A stretch of 64,000 nucleotides of DNA, from contig NZ_LZLS01000191.1 in assembly GCF_001673365.1 (NCBI RefSeq), positions 62,001-126,000 of the forward strand. Reading direction: 5' to 3'. Both the position numbers and the translations under genes were made by a program. Below, in pieces: positions 56,410-64,000 of this stretch. This DNA comes from Mycobacterium asiaticum. Lineage in GTDB: Bacteria; Actinomycetota; Actinomycetes; Mycobacteriales; Mycobacteriaceae. The notes under the pieces were generated by a model that searched no databases, was not told the origin of the DNA, and worked only from the letters and a program-made list of their open reading frames with translations. The first letter of the stretch is position 1. Every line of letters starts with the position of its first letter.

Positions 56410-59400
56410 ATGTCGTTGGTGGCGATCCCGGAAGTGCTCGCTTCGGCCGCCGTGGATGTCGCCGATATCGGTTGGGTGCTGTGGAGTGCAGCTGGTGCGA
56501 CGGCGTCGCCGACCACCCAGTTGCTGGCCGCCGCCCAAGATGAGGTATCGGTCGTGATTGCTGAGGCATTTGCTGGCTATGGCCGCCAGTACCAGGCGCT
56601 AAGCGCTCAGGCGGCGGTCCTTCACAACGAGTTCGTCCAAGCGCTCGCCGCTGCGGGTGCGGCGTATGCCGGTGCCGAGGCGGCCAATGTGTGGTCGCAG
56701 GCGCTCGAGCGCGACGTGTTCGGTGCGATCAACGCGCCCACCCAGTTGTTGTTGGGGCGCCCGCTGATCGGTAATGGCGCCAACGGGACGGCGGCTCATC
56801 CCGATGGTGGGGCGGGCGGGTTGCTGTACGGCAATGGCGGCGACGGTTATTCGCAGACCGCGCCAGGGCTGACCGGCGGCGCCGGAGGTGCTGCTGGGTT
56901 AGCGGGCCGCGGCGGTGCCGGCGGAACCGGCGGCGTCGGAGCCGCGGGTGGCGCCGGTGGCGCCGGCGGATGGCTTATCGGCGACGGCGGTCCCGGTGGC
57001 GGTGGCGGGGCGGGCGCCACATCCGGCCAGAGCGGCGGCAACGGCGGGACTGGTGGACGAGCGTGGCTGATCGGTCAGGGAGGCGCCGGTGGGGCAGGCG
57101 CTGCGGGTGCGGCCGGCGAGGCTGGTAGCGCGGGCAGTTCACCCGGTGATCCTGGTGGTGCCGGTGGCACTGGCGGCTTCGGTGGGGTCGGCGGTGCTGG
57201 CGGTGCAGGCGGTCAGCTGATCGGGTCTGGCGGAGCCGGTGGCGTCGGTGGGGACGGCGGCCTGGGTGGTGCAGGTGGGTCCGGTGCGACCGGCGCGGTC
57301 GGCGGCAGCCCGGGTGCCAACGGTCTAGCCGGGGGAGCCGGCGGTGAGGCCGGTGCCGGCGGGAGCGGGGGCGCCGGCGGCGTCGGCGGGGCTTCGGGCC
57401 TGTTCGGCCACACCGCGACCCAAGGTGCCGGCGGAAATGGCGGGAAAGGTGGTGACGGTGGGGCACCTGGTGATGGCGGGGCGGGAGCGACCGGCACCTA
57501 CGCCAACAATGGCACCGGAATCGGCGGCGTCGGCGGTGCCGGGGGTAACCCCGGAAAGGGGGCGTCAGGTGGAGCCGGCGGGGCCGGTTCGGTTACCGGT
57601 GTCACTGGTGCCGACGGCCATACCCCGACCACTGGCGGCAACGGTGGAATTGGCGGCAAGGGCGCCGACGGCCTGGTGTTTGGCCAAGACGGCGGCGCTG
57701 GCGGCGTTGGAGGAGCTGGCGGCAATGTCGGAAACGGTGGGACCGGCGGGACCGGCGGCACCGGTGCCGGCGGAGCCTTCAACACCAACGGCACCGGTGG
57801 TACCGGGGGTAGCGGCGGCACCGGCGGCGAGGGAGGTGCTGGCGGAGCCCATGGCGGTAGCGGAGGGCTCGGCGGCGCCGGCGGCACCGGCTCCGCTGGT
57901 GGCAATGGAATCAACGGCGGCTTTGGCGGCAACGGCGGCGCCGGCGGAACCGGCGGCAGCGACTATATGGGCAACACCGCCAACCAAGGCAACGGCGGCA
58001 ATGCTGGCGCCGGCGGCAACAGCATCGCTAGCAGCGGAGGCACCGGCGGCACCGGCGGCACCGGCGGCAACGGGTATGCAGGCGGCAATGGCGGCAATGG
58101 CGGCGACGGCGGCAACGGTGGTCGCGCAGGGCTTGACGGCTCTGGGGGTGCCGGTGGCGAAGGCGGCACGGGCACTGGCGGTAACGGCGGCACCGGCGGT
58201 AACGGAGGCACCGGCGCCGCTGGCGGGCACGCCGGCTCCGGCGGCCACAGCGTCAGTGGCAACGGCGGCCAAGGTGGCAACGGCGGCAACGGTACAAACG
58301 GCGGCGACGGCGGCAACGGCGGCGCGAGCGACTTTGGCGACGGCGGCGACGGAGGCAACGGCGGCAACAACAACGGTGACATATTCGGGAACGGCGGCAA
58401 TGGCGGCAATGGCGGCAACGGCACAAATGGCGGCAACGGCGGCGCTGGCGGCATCAGCGGTGCCGTCGGCACTGGCGGTACCGGCGGCACCGGTGGGAAC
58501 GCCAGCGCGGATGGCCATGGCGGTACCGGCGGCACCGGCGGTGAGGGCCGCGGCACCTGGGGCAACGGTGGCAATGGTGGCAACGGCGGTACCGCCGGTG
58601 ACGGCGGCACCGCCGGCGACGGTGGCAATGGCGGCACAGGCGGGATCAGCAACGGGGGCACCGGCGGCAACGGCGGCAACGGTGGCAACGGTGGCAACGT
58701 CGGTGACGGCGGCACCGCTGGTGACGGCGGCGAAGGCGGCCAAGGCGGCACTGGAGGCACCGGAGGCAACGGCGGCAACGGCGGCAACGGCGGCATCGCA
58801 GGCGACGACGGCACAGCGGGAGGCGGCGGGAACGGCGGACATGGCGGCAGCACCGTCGGAGGCAACGGCGGTACCGGCGGCACCGGTGGCAGAGGCGGTG
58901 CCGGCGGCGGTGTCGGCCTGGGCGGTACCGCCGGCACCGGGGGCACCGGCGGCGACGGTGGCGATGGCGGCAACGGCATCGACGGCGTCAACGGCGGGGC
59001 CAGCGGCTACGGCGGTGATGGCGGCGGTGGCGGCAGCTCGGTCGGCGGCACCGGCGGCACCGGCGGCAACGGCGGTAACGCCGGCAGAGGCGGTGGGGCC
59101 GGTAGACCCGGCGCCAGCAGCGGAGCCGGCGCCACGGGCGGTAACGGCGGTAACGGCGGGACCAGCATCGGCGGCACCGGCGGCACTGGCGGTAACGGTG
59201 GTAACGGCGGTAACGGTGGCAACGGCGTAGGCGGCGCCGCCGGTGGCAATGGCGGCGCTGCCGGCGCTGGCGGCGTCGGCGGCACCAGCATCGGCGGTAA
59301 CGGCGGCACCGGTGGCAATGGCGGTGCTGGCGGTAACGGCGGTGTGGGCAACGGCACCGGCGGCACCGGTGGCAACGGCGGCGCCGGCGGCTTCGGCGGC

Positions 59401-59607
59401 ACCAGCACCGGCGGCGTCGGCGGTACCGGCGGATCCGGCGGTACGGGTGGCAACGGCAACTTCAACGCCGGCGGCACCGGCGGCGATGGCGGCGATGGCG
59501 GCGACAGCGTCGGGGGCGGCTCGGGCGACTCGGGCCAGCCCGGGTACCCCAACTCAGGCCGCAATGGCGGAGCCGGTGGCGTGGGCGGCGCTGGCGGGAC
59601 GCCGTAA
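56410..59607 (+). CDS. PE_PGRS family protein
   Basis: 1065 residues. The PE domain (1-100) begins [21 protein letters not shown]. The connector holds the family motif [14 protein letters not shown] (about 114-127). The remainder is the PGRS domain of GGAGG, GGNGG and GGTGG repeats, arranged as glycine-rich triplets (polyglycine II-like), to residue 1065. No separate C-terminal domain is present. The DNA is a GGCGGCAACGGC-type repeat, which makes long false frames on the other strand. Surface-exposed, ESX-5-exported, with proposed calcium-binding or host-interaction roles in other members. It reads opposite to the PE genes on both sides. Confidence 0.9.
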   Translation: MSLVAIPEVLASAAVDVADIGWVLWSAAGATASPTTQLLAAAQDEVSVVIAEAFAGYGRQYQALSAQAAVLHNEFVQALAAAGAAYAGAEAANVWSQALERDVFGAINAPTQLLLGRPLIGNGANGTAAHPDGGAGGLLYGNGGDGYSQTAPGLTGGAGGAAGLAGRGGAGGTGGVGAAGGAGGAGGWLIGDGGPGGGGGAGATSGQSGGNGGTGGRAWLIGQGGAGGAGAAGAAGEAGSAGSSPGDPGGAGGTGGFGGVGGAGGAGGQLIGSGGAGGVGGDGGLGGAGGSGATGAVGGSPGANGLAGGAGGEAGAGGSGGAGGVGGASGLFGHTATQGAGGNGGKGGDGGAPGDGGAGATGTYANNGTGIGGVGGAGGNPGKGASGGAGGAGSVTGVTGADGHTPTTGGNGGIGGKGADGLVFGQDGGAGGVGGAGGNVGNGGTGGTGGTGAGGAFNTNGTGGTGGSGGTGGEGGAGGAHGGSGGLGGAGGTGSAGGNGINGGFGGNGGAGGTGGSDYMGNTANQGNGGNAGAGGNSIASSGGTGGTGGTGGNGYAGGNGGNGGDGGNGGRAGLDGSGGAGGEGGTGTGGNGGTGGNGGTGAAGGHAGSGGHSVSGNGGQGGNGGNGTNGGDGGNGGASDFGDGGDGGNGGNNNGDIFGNGGNGGNGGNGTNGGNGGAGGISGAVGTGGTGGTGGNASADGHGGTGGTGGEGRGTWGNGGNGGNGGTAGDGGTAGDGGNGGTGGISNGGTGGNGGNGGNGGNVGDGGTAGDGGEGGQGGTGGTGGNGGNGGNGGIAGDDGTAGGGGNGGHGGSTVGGNGGTGGTGGRGGAGGGVGLGGTAGTGGTGGDGGDGGNGIDGVNGGASGYGGDGGGGGSSVGGTGGTGGNGGNAGRGGGAGRPGASSGAGATGGNGGNGGTSIGGTGGTGGNGGNGGNGGNGVGGAAGGNGGAAGAGGVGGTSIGGNGGTGGNGGAGGNGGVGNGTGGTGGNGGAGGFGGTSTGGVGGTGGSGGTGGNGNFNAGGTGGDGGDGGDSVGGGSGDSGQPGYPNSGRNGGAGGVGGAGGTP

Positions 59608-59689
59608 CGACGCCATGTTTCGGCAATCCCCTTGGCAAACCAGGACTGGTCTTCGTGCCGGGTCAGCCCGATGGATAAAAAGTGGCGCC

Positions 59690-61321
59690 TCAGAAAGTGA
59701 GACTCTGCAAATCCTGGGTGATTTCCATGGCCGCTTCCACAACCGCGATGAACTCGATCATGGCGCCTAGCGCGGCCAGACCGGTCGTGGCCGCGAGCGG
59801 CAGCTGTATCGCGTCGACGAGGTTGCCCTGCGCGAGCTGGCTCAAGAACAGCGTGGCGTCGTAGGCGGGCATGGTGGTTGCGAAGGCGGTGAGCAGGTCG
59901 GCGGTCGGCAACAGCACTGAGTAGCCGGTGGAGACAACCGAGGCCAGTGTGTTGGCAATGTTCACCGGGGTGGCGGGCACCGGGGGCGGCGGTGTCGGCG
60001 CGTACTGCTGGATCAGCGGTGGGAAGGCTGGCGTGGGTATCACGGGCGGTGTTGTGAGCGCGACCGGCACGGCGGCCGCGAAGTCGTTGAGGCCTTGGTG
60101 GGTTCCGGCGATGAGCGCATTGGCGATGACGTCCGGCGGGACTTTCGGGAACAACCCGAACGGCGTTGGCACGTTCGCAGGACTGGTCGAATAGCCGTAG
60201 TTCGGGTCGCCGTAGCCGAGGTTGACGATCACCTTCAAATTAGGCTGTACCAGCGCGGCGATGGGATCGCCGATGACCGGGATGGCCCGCACCGGGTCCA
60301 GTAGCGGCAGGTCCGGATGCGGGATTATGTAGTACTTGTTGTTCGTCGGGCCCTCGGTCGGCAGCAAGGTGGCTGAGGCTATCTGGTCGGGTGTGAGGTC
60401 CGCATAGGTGGTGTGGACGGTCAGAATGCCGAACACGGCATTGATGTCGGACAGGATGTTGAGCGGATAGCGCGGGAAGTCGGCGAAGCCGTCGTATTCG
60501 AGCGTGTAGGTGGTCGTCTGATACGGACCGTCCGGAGTGGCTCCGTAGAAGGGGAGGCCGATGGTGGAAATGTTCAGCCCCGGGATCCGGGCCAGTATGC
60601 CGCCGTTGGGATTCATCTCGTTGCCGGTCAGGATGAAGTTGATCATGCTGGGATCCGGCATGTTCGGCCCGAGGGAAATGTAGTGCTGCATCAGCAGCGA
60701 CGAGATGATGGCGCTCTGCGAGTAGCCGAAGACGGTGACGTGATTGCCGGCGGCGAGCTGCTCTGCGACGGCGGTGTTGAGAACCTGCAGCCCTTGCTGC
60801 ACCGAGGTCACCAACGGCAGCGAGCGCACGCCGGTGATCGGGTAGAGCTGCTCGGGTGTTACCAGTGATGACACGCTGGGGAACGACGGCAGGAACAACT
60901 CGTTGATGGCCGCGAGGTACTTGGGGGTGGGTATCGGCATTCCGGTGCCGCCCATCACAATTGCGACGTCGAGGCCGCTGGGCACCCCTACGACCGGCGT
61001 GACGAGTCCGGTGGTTGCCCCTTGCACCAAGGCCGCGGTATTGATCGCCTCGGCATTGGCGTAGTAGTTCACCGCAGCGGTCAGCCGTTGCACGAATCCG
61101 TCGTACAAGGCGCCGAGTTGCCGGTTGACCGACTGGAATTCGGCCCCGTGCGCACCGAAAAAGCCCGCGATAGCCGCCGACACCTCGTCGGCGGCGGCGG
61201 TCATAATCGCGGTCGTGGGAGCTGCCGCGGACGCGGCCGCCTCGCCGATCAGCGAACCGATTCCGGTCAACTCCGTCGCCGCAGCAGCCAGCGCCGGCGG
61301 CTGGGCGACTACATACGACAC
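59690..61321 (-). CDS. PE family protein with PE-PPE serine hydrolase domain (fourth copy)
   Basis: 543 residues from the GTG at 61321 (MSYVVAQPPALAAAATELTG). PE domain: FGAHGAEFQSVNRQLGALYDGF. Hydrolase: FGYSQSAIISSLLM for the nucleophile, EYDGFADFPRYPLN and YYIIPHPDLPLLDPVR. A Pro-rich stretch (PTPPPPVPATP) precedes the last 80 residues. It converges with the PE_PGRS gene over 82 bp and is 59 bp upstream of the ptbB end. Probably surface esterase, as other members. Confidence 0.83.
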   Translation of the reverse strand: MSYVVAQPPALAAAATELTGIGSLIGEAAASAAAPTTAIMTAAADEVSAAIAGFFGAHGAEFQSVNRQLGALYDGFVQRLTAAVNYYANAEAINTAALVQGATTGLVTPVVGVPSGLDVAIVMGGTGMPIPTPKYLAAINELFLPSFPSVSSLVTPEQLYPITGVRSLPLVTSVQQGLQVLNTAVAEQLAAGNHVTVFGYSQSAIISSLLMQHYISLGPNMPDPSMINFILTGNEMNPNGGILARIPGLNISTIGLPFYGATPDGPYQTTTYTLEYDGFADFPRYPLNILSDINAVFGILTVHTTYADLTPDQIASATLLPTEGPTNNKYYIIPHPDLPLLDPVRAIPVIGDPIAALVQPNLKVIVNLGYGDPNYGYSTSPANVPTPFGLFPKVPPDVIANALIAGTHQGLNDFAAAVPVALTTPPVIPTPAFPPLIQQYAPTPPPPVPATPVNIANTLASVVSTGYSVLLPTADLLTAFATTMPAYDATLFLSQLAQGNLVDAIQLPLAATTGLAALGAMIEFIAVVEAAMEITQDLQSLTF

Positions 61322-61380
61322 CCGTCGAGGGTAAGTCGATTCCGCTGCGCTGTCCGGACTTTGGGCCTAGCTCATAGGGT

Positions 61381-62220
61381 TCAGCCGAGCAACGCGCCGC
61401 GCAGCCTCGTGACGTCCGCCGCGGTGATTCCCGCTTCACGCAGGTAACCGTCCAGCGATCCGAAGGACTCGTCGATCGTCCGCCATGCGGCCGAGAGGTA
61501 CTCGGCGCGGACACCGAGCACCCCGTCGGACAACCGCGCCTTGGTGAAAGTGATCACTTCCGGTGTCAGCTCGACGTCGGGGCGCTGCGCGATCATGTCG
61601 GTGATCCGGTCGCGCAGCTGCGGCACGGCATCGTTGCTGCGCAGGTAGTCGGCCACGATGACGTCGCGATCCATACCCACCGCTTCCAGCACGGTGGCAA
61701 TTACGAAGCCGGTGCGGTCCTTGCCCGCGAAACAGTGGGTGAGCACCGGACGCCCGGCGGCCAGCAGGGTGAATACCCGGTGTACCGCGCGTTGTGCTCC
61801 GTTGCGCGTAGGGAATTCGCGGTACTCGTCGGTCATGTACCGCACGGCGTTGGCCTCGATCGCCTCGTCGGATTCGTCGGATTCGCCGTTGGTGAGCAGT
61901 CGCTTGAACGCGGTCTCGTGCGGTGCCTCGTCTGGGTCGTCGCTCTCGGCTTGATTGCCGGAGTCATCGGCTAAGTCGGGGAAGGGCAGCAAGTGGACGT
62001 CGACGCCGTCGGGCACCTGGCCCGGACCCCGGCGGTTGAGTTCGCGGGTGGAACGCAGATCGGCGACATCGGTGATGCCGAGCCGGCGCAGGACGGCGCG
62101 GCCGTCGTCGTCCAGGTTGCTCAGCTCGCTGGACCGGAACAGTCGGCCGGGACGCAGCGCCGCCGCGCCGTCGGCAACGTCACGAAAGTTCCACGCGCCC
62201 GGCAGTTCTCGGTCAGCCAT
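61381..62220 (-). CDS. ptbB: Tyrosine/dual-specificity protein phosphatase PtbB (MptpB)
   Basis: 279 residues from the ATG at 62220 (MADRELPGAWNFRD). The P-loop is VLTHCFAGKDRTGFV (C-x5-R). The DUF1211-like start NFRDVADGAAALRPGRLFRSSEL and the lipid-phosphatase-type WRTIDESFGSLDGYL are as in Rv0153c. An Asp/Glu-rich insert (residues 80-105, ADDSGNQAESDDPDE) is notable. In M. tuberculosis it is secreted and modulates macrophage signalling, acting on phosphoinositides and phosphopeptides. It overlaps the fadE2 stop by 8 bp. Confidence 0.92.
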   Translation of the reverse strand: MADRELPGAWNFRDVADGAAALRPGRLFRSSELSNLDDDGRAVLRRLGITDVADLRSTRELNRRGPGQVPDGVDVHLLPFPDLADDSGNQAESDDPDEAPHETAFKRLLTNGESDESDEAIEANAVRYMTDEYREFPTRNGAQRAVHRVFTLLAAGRPVLTHCFAGKDRTGFVIATVLEAVGMDRDVIVADYLRSNDAVPQLRDRITDMIAQRPDVELTPEVITFTKARLSDGVLGVRAEYLSAAWRTIDESFGSLDGYLREAGITAADVTRLRGALLG

Positions 62221-63445
62221 GACGGGTGACCGCGGCTGCGAGCCCGGACTGCTCCCGGCCCAACTCGGTGCGGGCGATGGTGCGCATGTGCACCTCGTCG
62301 GGACCGTCGAAGATCCGCATCGCGCGGTGCCAGCCATACAACCGGGCCAGCACGGTATCGTCGCTGACCCCGGCGGCGCCGTGCACCTGGATGGCGCGGT
62401 CGATGACGTCGCAAGCCACCTGCGGGGCCACGGCCTTGATCTGCGACACCAGCAGATGCGCGGCCCTGTTGCCATGCTGGTCGATCGTCCACGCCGCCTT
62501 CTCGCACAGCAGCCTGGCTTGGTCAATCTCGTTGCGGGACTTGGCAACTGCGTGTTGCACCAAGCCCTGGTCGGCGAGCGGACGACCAAACGCGATGCGG
62601 TTGTTGGCGCGGTTCACCATCAGGGCCAGCGCTCGTTCCGCTCCGCCCAACGCGCGCATGCAGTGGTGGATGCGGCCAGGCCCCAGCCGCGCTTGGGCGA
62701 TGGCGAAGCCGGCCCCTTCCTCACCGAGCAGGTTGGTGGCCGGCACCCGCACGTTGTCGTAGATGATCTCGCAGTGTCCGTGCTGGTCCTGCCAGCCGAA
62801 CACGCCAGTGGAGCGGACGACGGTCACACCCGGGGTGTCCATCGGCACCAGGACCATCGACTGCTGCTGGTGGCTGGCCGCATCGGGGTTAGTGCGACCC
62901 ATCACGATCAGGATCTTGCAGCGCGGGTCCGCGGCACCGGAGGTCCACCATTTGCGGCCGTTGATTACGTAGTCGGAGCCGTCGCGCACGATGGAGGTTT
63001 CGATGTTGCGGGCGTCGCTGCTGGCCACCGCGGGCTCGGTCATCGAAAAAGCGCTGCGGATCTCGCCGTTGAGCAGCGGTTCCAGCCAGTCCTTGCGCTG
63101 CTGCTCGGTGGCGAACAGGTGCAACGTCTCCATGTTGCCGGTGTCTGGCGCCGCACAGTTGAGCGCTTCAGGCGCGATCTCCAGGCTCCAACCGGTCAAC
63201 TCGGCCAGCGGGGCGTATTCCAGGTTGGTCAGCCCAGATTCGTCCGGCAGGAACAGGTTCCACAGGCCACGCTCTTTGGCTTTGACCTTCAGTTCCTCGA
63301 TCACCGGCGGAACGGAGTGGTCACCGGGACCGGCCTGGTGGCGGTACTTGTCGTAGTCGGCCTCGGCGGGAAAGACGTGTTCCGTCATGAAGTCGGACAA
63401 CCGCTGGTGGTAGTCGCTGGCTTTGGCAGACATTGCGAAGTCCAT
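62213..63445 (-). CDS. fadE2: Acyl-CoA dehydrogenase FadE2
   Basis: 410 residues from the ATG at 63445 (MDFAMSAKASD); ATG at 63433 is an alternative. ACAD signatures: FSMTEPAVASSDARN, YVINGRKWWTSGA, RLGPGRIHHCMRALG and IQVHGAAGVSDDTVLA. It oxidises an acyl-CoA with FAD, releasing electrons to ETF. This is the Rv0154c position. It is first in a two-gene unit with ptbB (8-bp overlap). The N-terminal frame runs to 63697 but would cross the repeat and the divergent gene. Confidence 0.9.
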   Translation of the reverse strand: MDFAMSAKASDYHQRLSDFMTEHVFPAEADYDKYRHQAGPGDHSVPPVIEELKVKAKERGLWNLFLPDESGLTNLEYAPLAELTGWSLEIAPEALNCAAPDTGNMETLHLFATEQQRKDWLEPLLNGEIRSAFSMTEPAVASSDARNIETSIVRDGSDYVINGRKWWTSGAADPRCKILIVMGRTNPDAASHQQQSMVLVPMDTPGVTVVRSTGVFGWQDQHGHCEIIYDNVRVPATNLLGEEGAGFAIAQARLGPGRIHHCMRALGGAERALALMVNRANNRIAFGRPLADQGLVQHAVAKSRNEIDQARLLCEKAAWTIDQHGNRAAHLLVSQIKAVAPQVACDVIDRAIQVHGAAGVSDDTVLARLYGWHRAMRIFDGPDEVHMRTIARTELGREQSGLAAAVTRHG

Positions 63446-63477
63446 GCCCGCCACGATATGACAGCGGTCGCCACTCC

Positions 63478-63541
63478 CCGCGAGCAGACGCAGAATCGCA
63501 CGTGGGAGCGCTCTGTAGTGCGATTGTGTGTCTGCTCGCGG
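63478..63541. repeat. Imperfect inverted repeat between fadE2 and the DUF1348-like gene
   Basis: CCGCGAGCAGAC (63478-63489) pairs with 63530-63541 and AATCGCAC (63494-63501) with 63518-63525, with a 4-base internal mismatch and a 16-base loop. The 14-mer CGCGAGCAGACGCA at 63479-63492 occurs inverted at 18551-18564, between htdZ and fadE1. This suggests a dispersed repeat rather than a site unique to this promoter. Confidence 0.65.
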
Positions 63542-63553
63542 TAGAAAAGAGGG

Positions 63554-64000
63554 ATGCCTGCGCCGTTGCCGCCCTTCACGCACGAAACCGCGCTGCAGAA
63601 GGTTCAAGCCGCCGAAAACGCTTGGAACACTTGCGACCCCGAACGGGTCAGCCTGGCCTACACCGTCGACTCGCGGTGGCGGAACCGCGACGAGCACGTC
63701 GTGGGCAGAGCGGAAATAGTCGCGTTCCTTACCCGCAAGTGGCAGCGCGAACTCGACTATTCACTACGCAAGGGTTTGTGGAGTTTCCACGACAACCGCA
63801 TCGCCGTGCGGTTCCAATACGAATGCCACGACCGGACCGGCCAGTGGTTCCGAAGCTACGGCAATGAATTGTGGGAGTTTGACGCCGAAGGGCTGATGGC
63901 GAGGCGGGAGGCCAGCATTAACGACGTCCCGATCGCCGAATCCGAGCGCCGATTATTCGGCCCCCGCCCCGCGGACGAGCACGGCCGGGACTTTCCGCTT
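63554..64000 (+). CDS. DUF1348 (NTF2-like) protein, 149 residues, right end cut by the window
   Basis: The ATG at 63554 follows GAGGG. The sequence ([19 protein letters not shown], then [18 protein letters not shown], then [24 protein letters not shown] and [15 protein letters not shown]) is the DUF1348 cone fold of the NTF2 superfamily, of unknown activity. About 149 codons fit in the window and the usual length is about 155, so it is nearly complete. In M. tuberculosis the next gene after fadE2 is the transhydrogenase pntAa, so this is an extra gene here. Confidence 0.8.
   Translation, partial: MPAPLPPFTHETALQKVQAAENAWNTCDPERVSLAYTVDSRWRNRDEHVVGRAEIVAFLTRKWQRELDYSLRKGLWSFHDNRIAVRFQYECHDRTGQWFRSYGNELWEFDAEGLMARREASINDVPIAESERRLFGPRPADEHGRDFPL

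Noticed and set aside
56141-56557. 138-codon plus-strand frame upstream of the PE_PGRS gene
   Set aside because: Overlaps the PE domain in another frame, no motif and no start signal.
57565-58842. 425-codon frame on the minus strand inside the PE_PGRS gene, and 57344-59230 (628 codons, plus strand)
   Set aside because: They are Ala/Val/Thr-only or Pro-only translations of the GC-rich PGRS repeat in other frames; the PE_PGRS frame with its PE domain and [11 protein letters not shown] motif is the real one.

Overview
This window comes from a high-GC slow-growing Mycobacterium outside the M. tuberculosis complex. Gene content and order follow the M. tuberculosis segment Rv0116c (ldtA) to Rv0154c (fadE2), recognised from memory rather than by a search. 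Mycobacterial hallmarks include antigen 85C, TreS/Mak, four PE-PPE serine hydrolases, a PE_PGRS protein, the phosphatase PtbB and many FadD/FadE, F420-type and TetR genes. Differences from M. tuberculosis: the genes between Rv0121c and pepA (including PE_PGRS2), Rv0128 and fgd2 are absent, and several blocks are added.

Layout. 1-8.7 kb: ldtA (cut by the window edge), the LysR regulator oxyS, the divergent pair oxcA/fadD7 around a perfect inverted-repeat operator, a repeat cluster, then fusA2 with a small membrane protein and an F420/flavin-type oxidoreductase. 8.9-14.4 kb: pepA, treS-mak (trehalose to maltose-1-phosphate) and fbpC. 14.6-17.9 kb, added: a phosphoesterase-MarR-ABC exporter operon and a DsbA-like protein. 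18-20.6 kb: htdZ, fadE1 and a GNAT acetyltransferase. 20.6-28.6 kb, added: a TetR-controlled ferredoxin reductase plus membrane fatty-acid desaturase, an SRPBCC-LLM oxidoreductase pair, a TetR-DUF1214 operon and a sulfotransferase.

28.6-37 kb: ephF, a molbindin and TetR operon divergent from cyp138 across two identical-geometry palindromes, msrA, the Rv0138-Rv0142-like genes with one extra methyltransferase, and a Dps protein absent from M. tuberculosis. 37.5-48.4 kb: a ClC channel, a pirin, a TetR followed by three tandem SAM-dependent methyltransferases, an MFS exporter preceded by a tiny in-frame upstream reading frame, and the aldehyde dehydrogenase-SDR-quinone oxidoreductase series.

48.4-64 kb: four PE-PPE hydrolases, all on the minus strand, interrupted by a lower-GC two-gene module (an ImmA/IrrE-type metallopeptidase overlapping a class III nucleotide-cyclase-like protein) and a 1065-residue PE_PGRS protein; then fadE2-ptbB and a DUF1348-like gene running off the end.

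The main themes are lipid and acyl-CoA metabolism, cell-envelope and surface proteins, and local regulators with readable operators. The most novel-looking element is the metallopeptidase/cyclase-like module at 52.4-54.0 kb. Several intergenic inverted repeats look like dispersed mycobacterial repeats or terminators.
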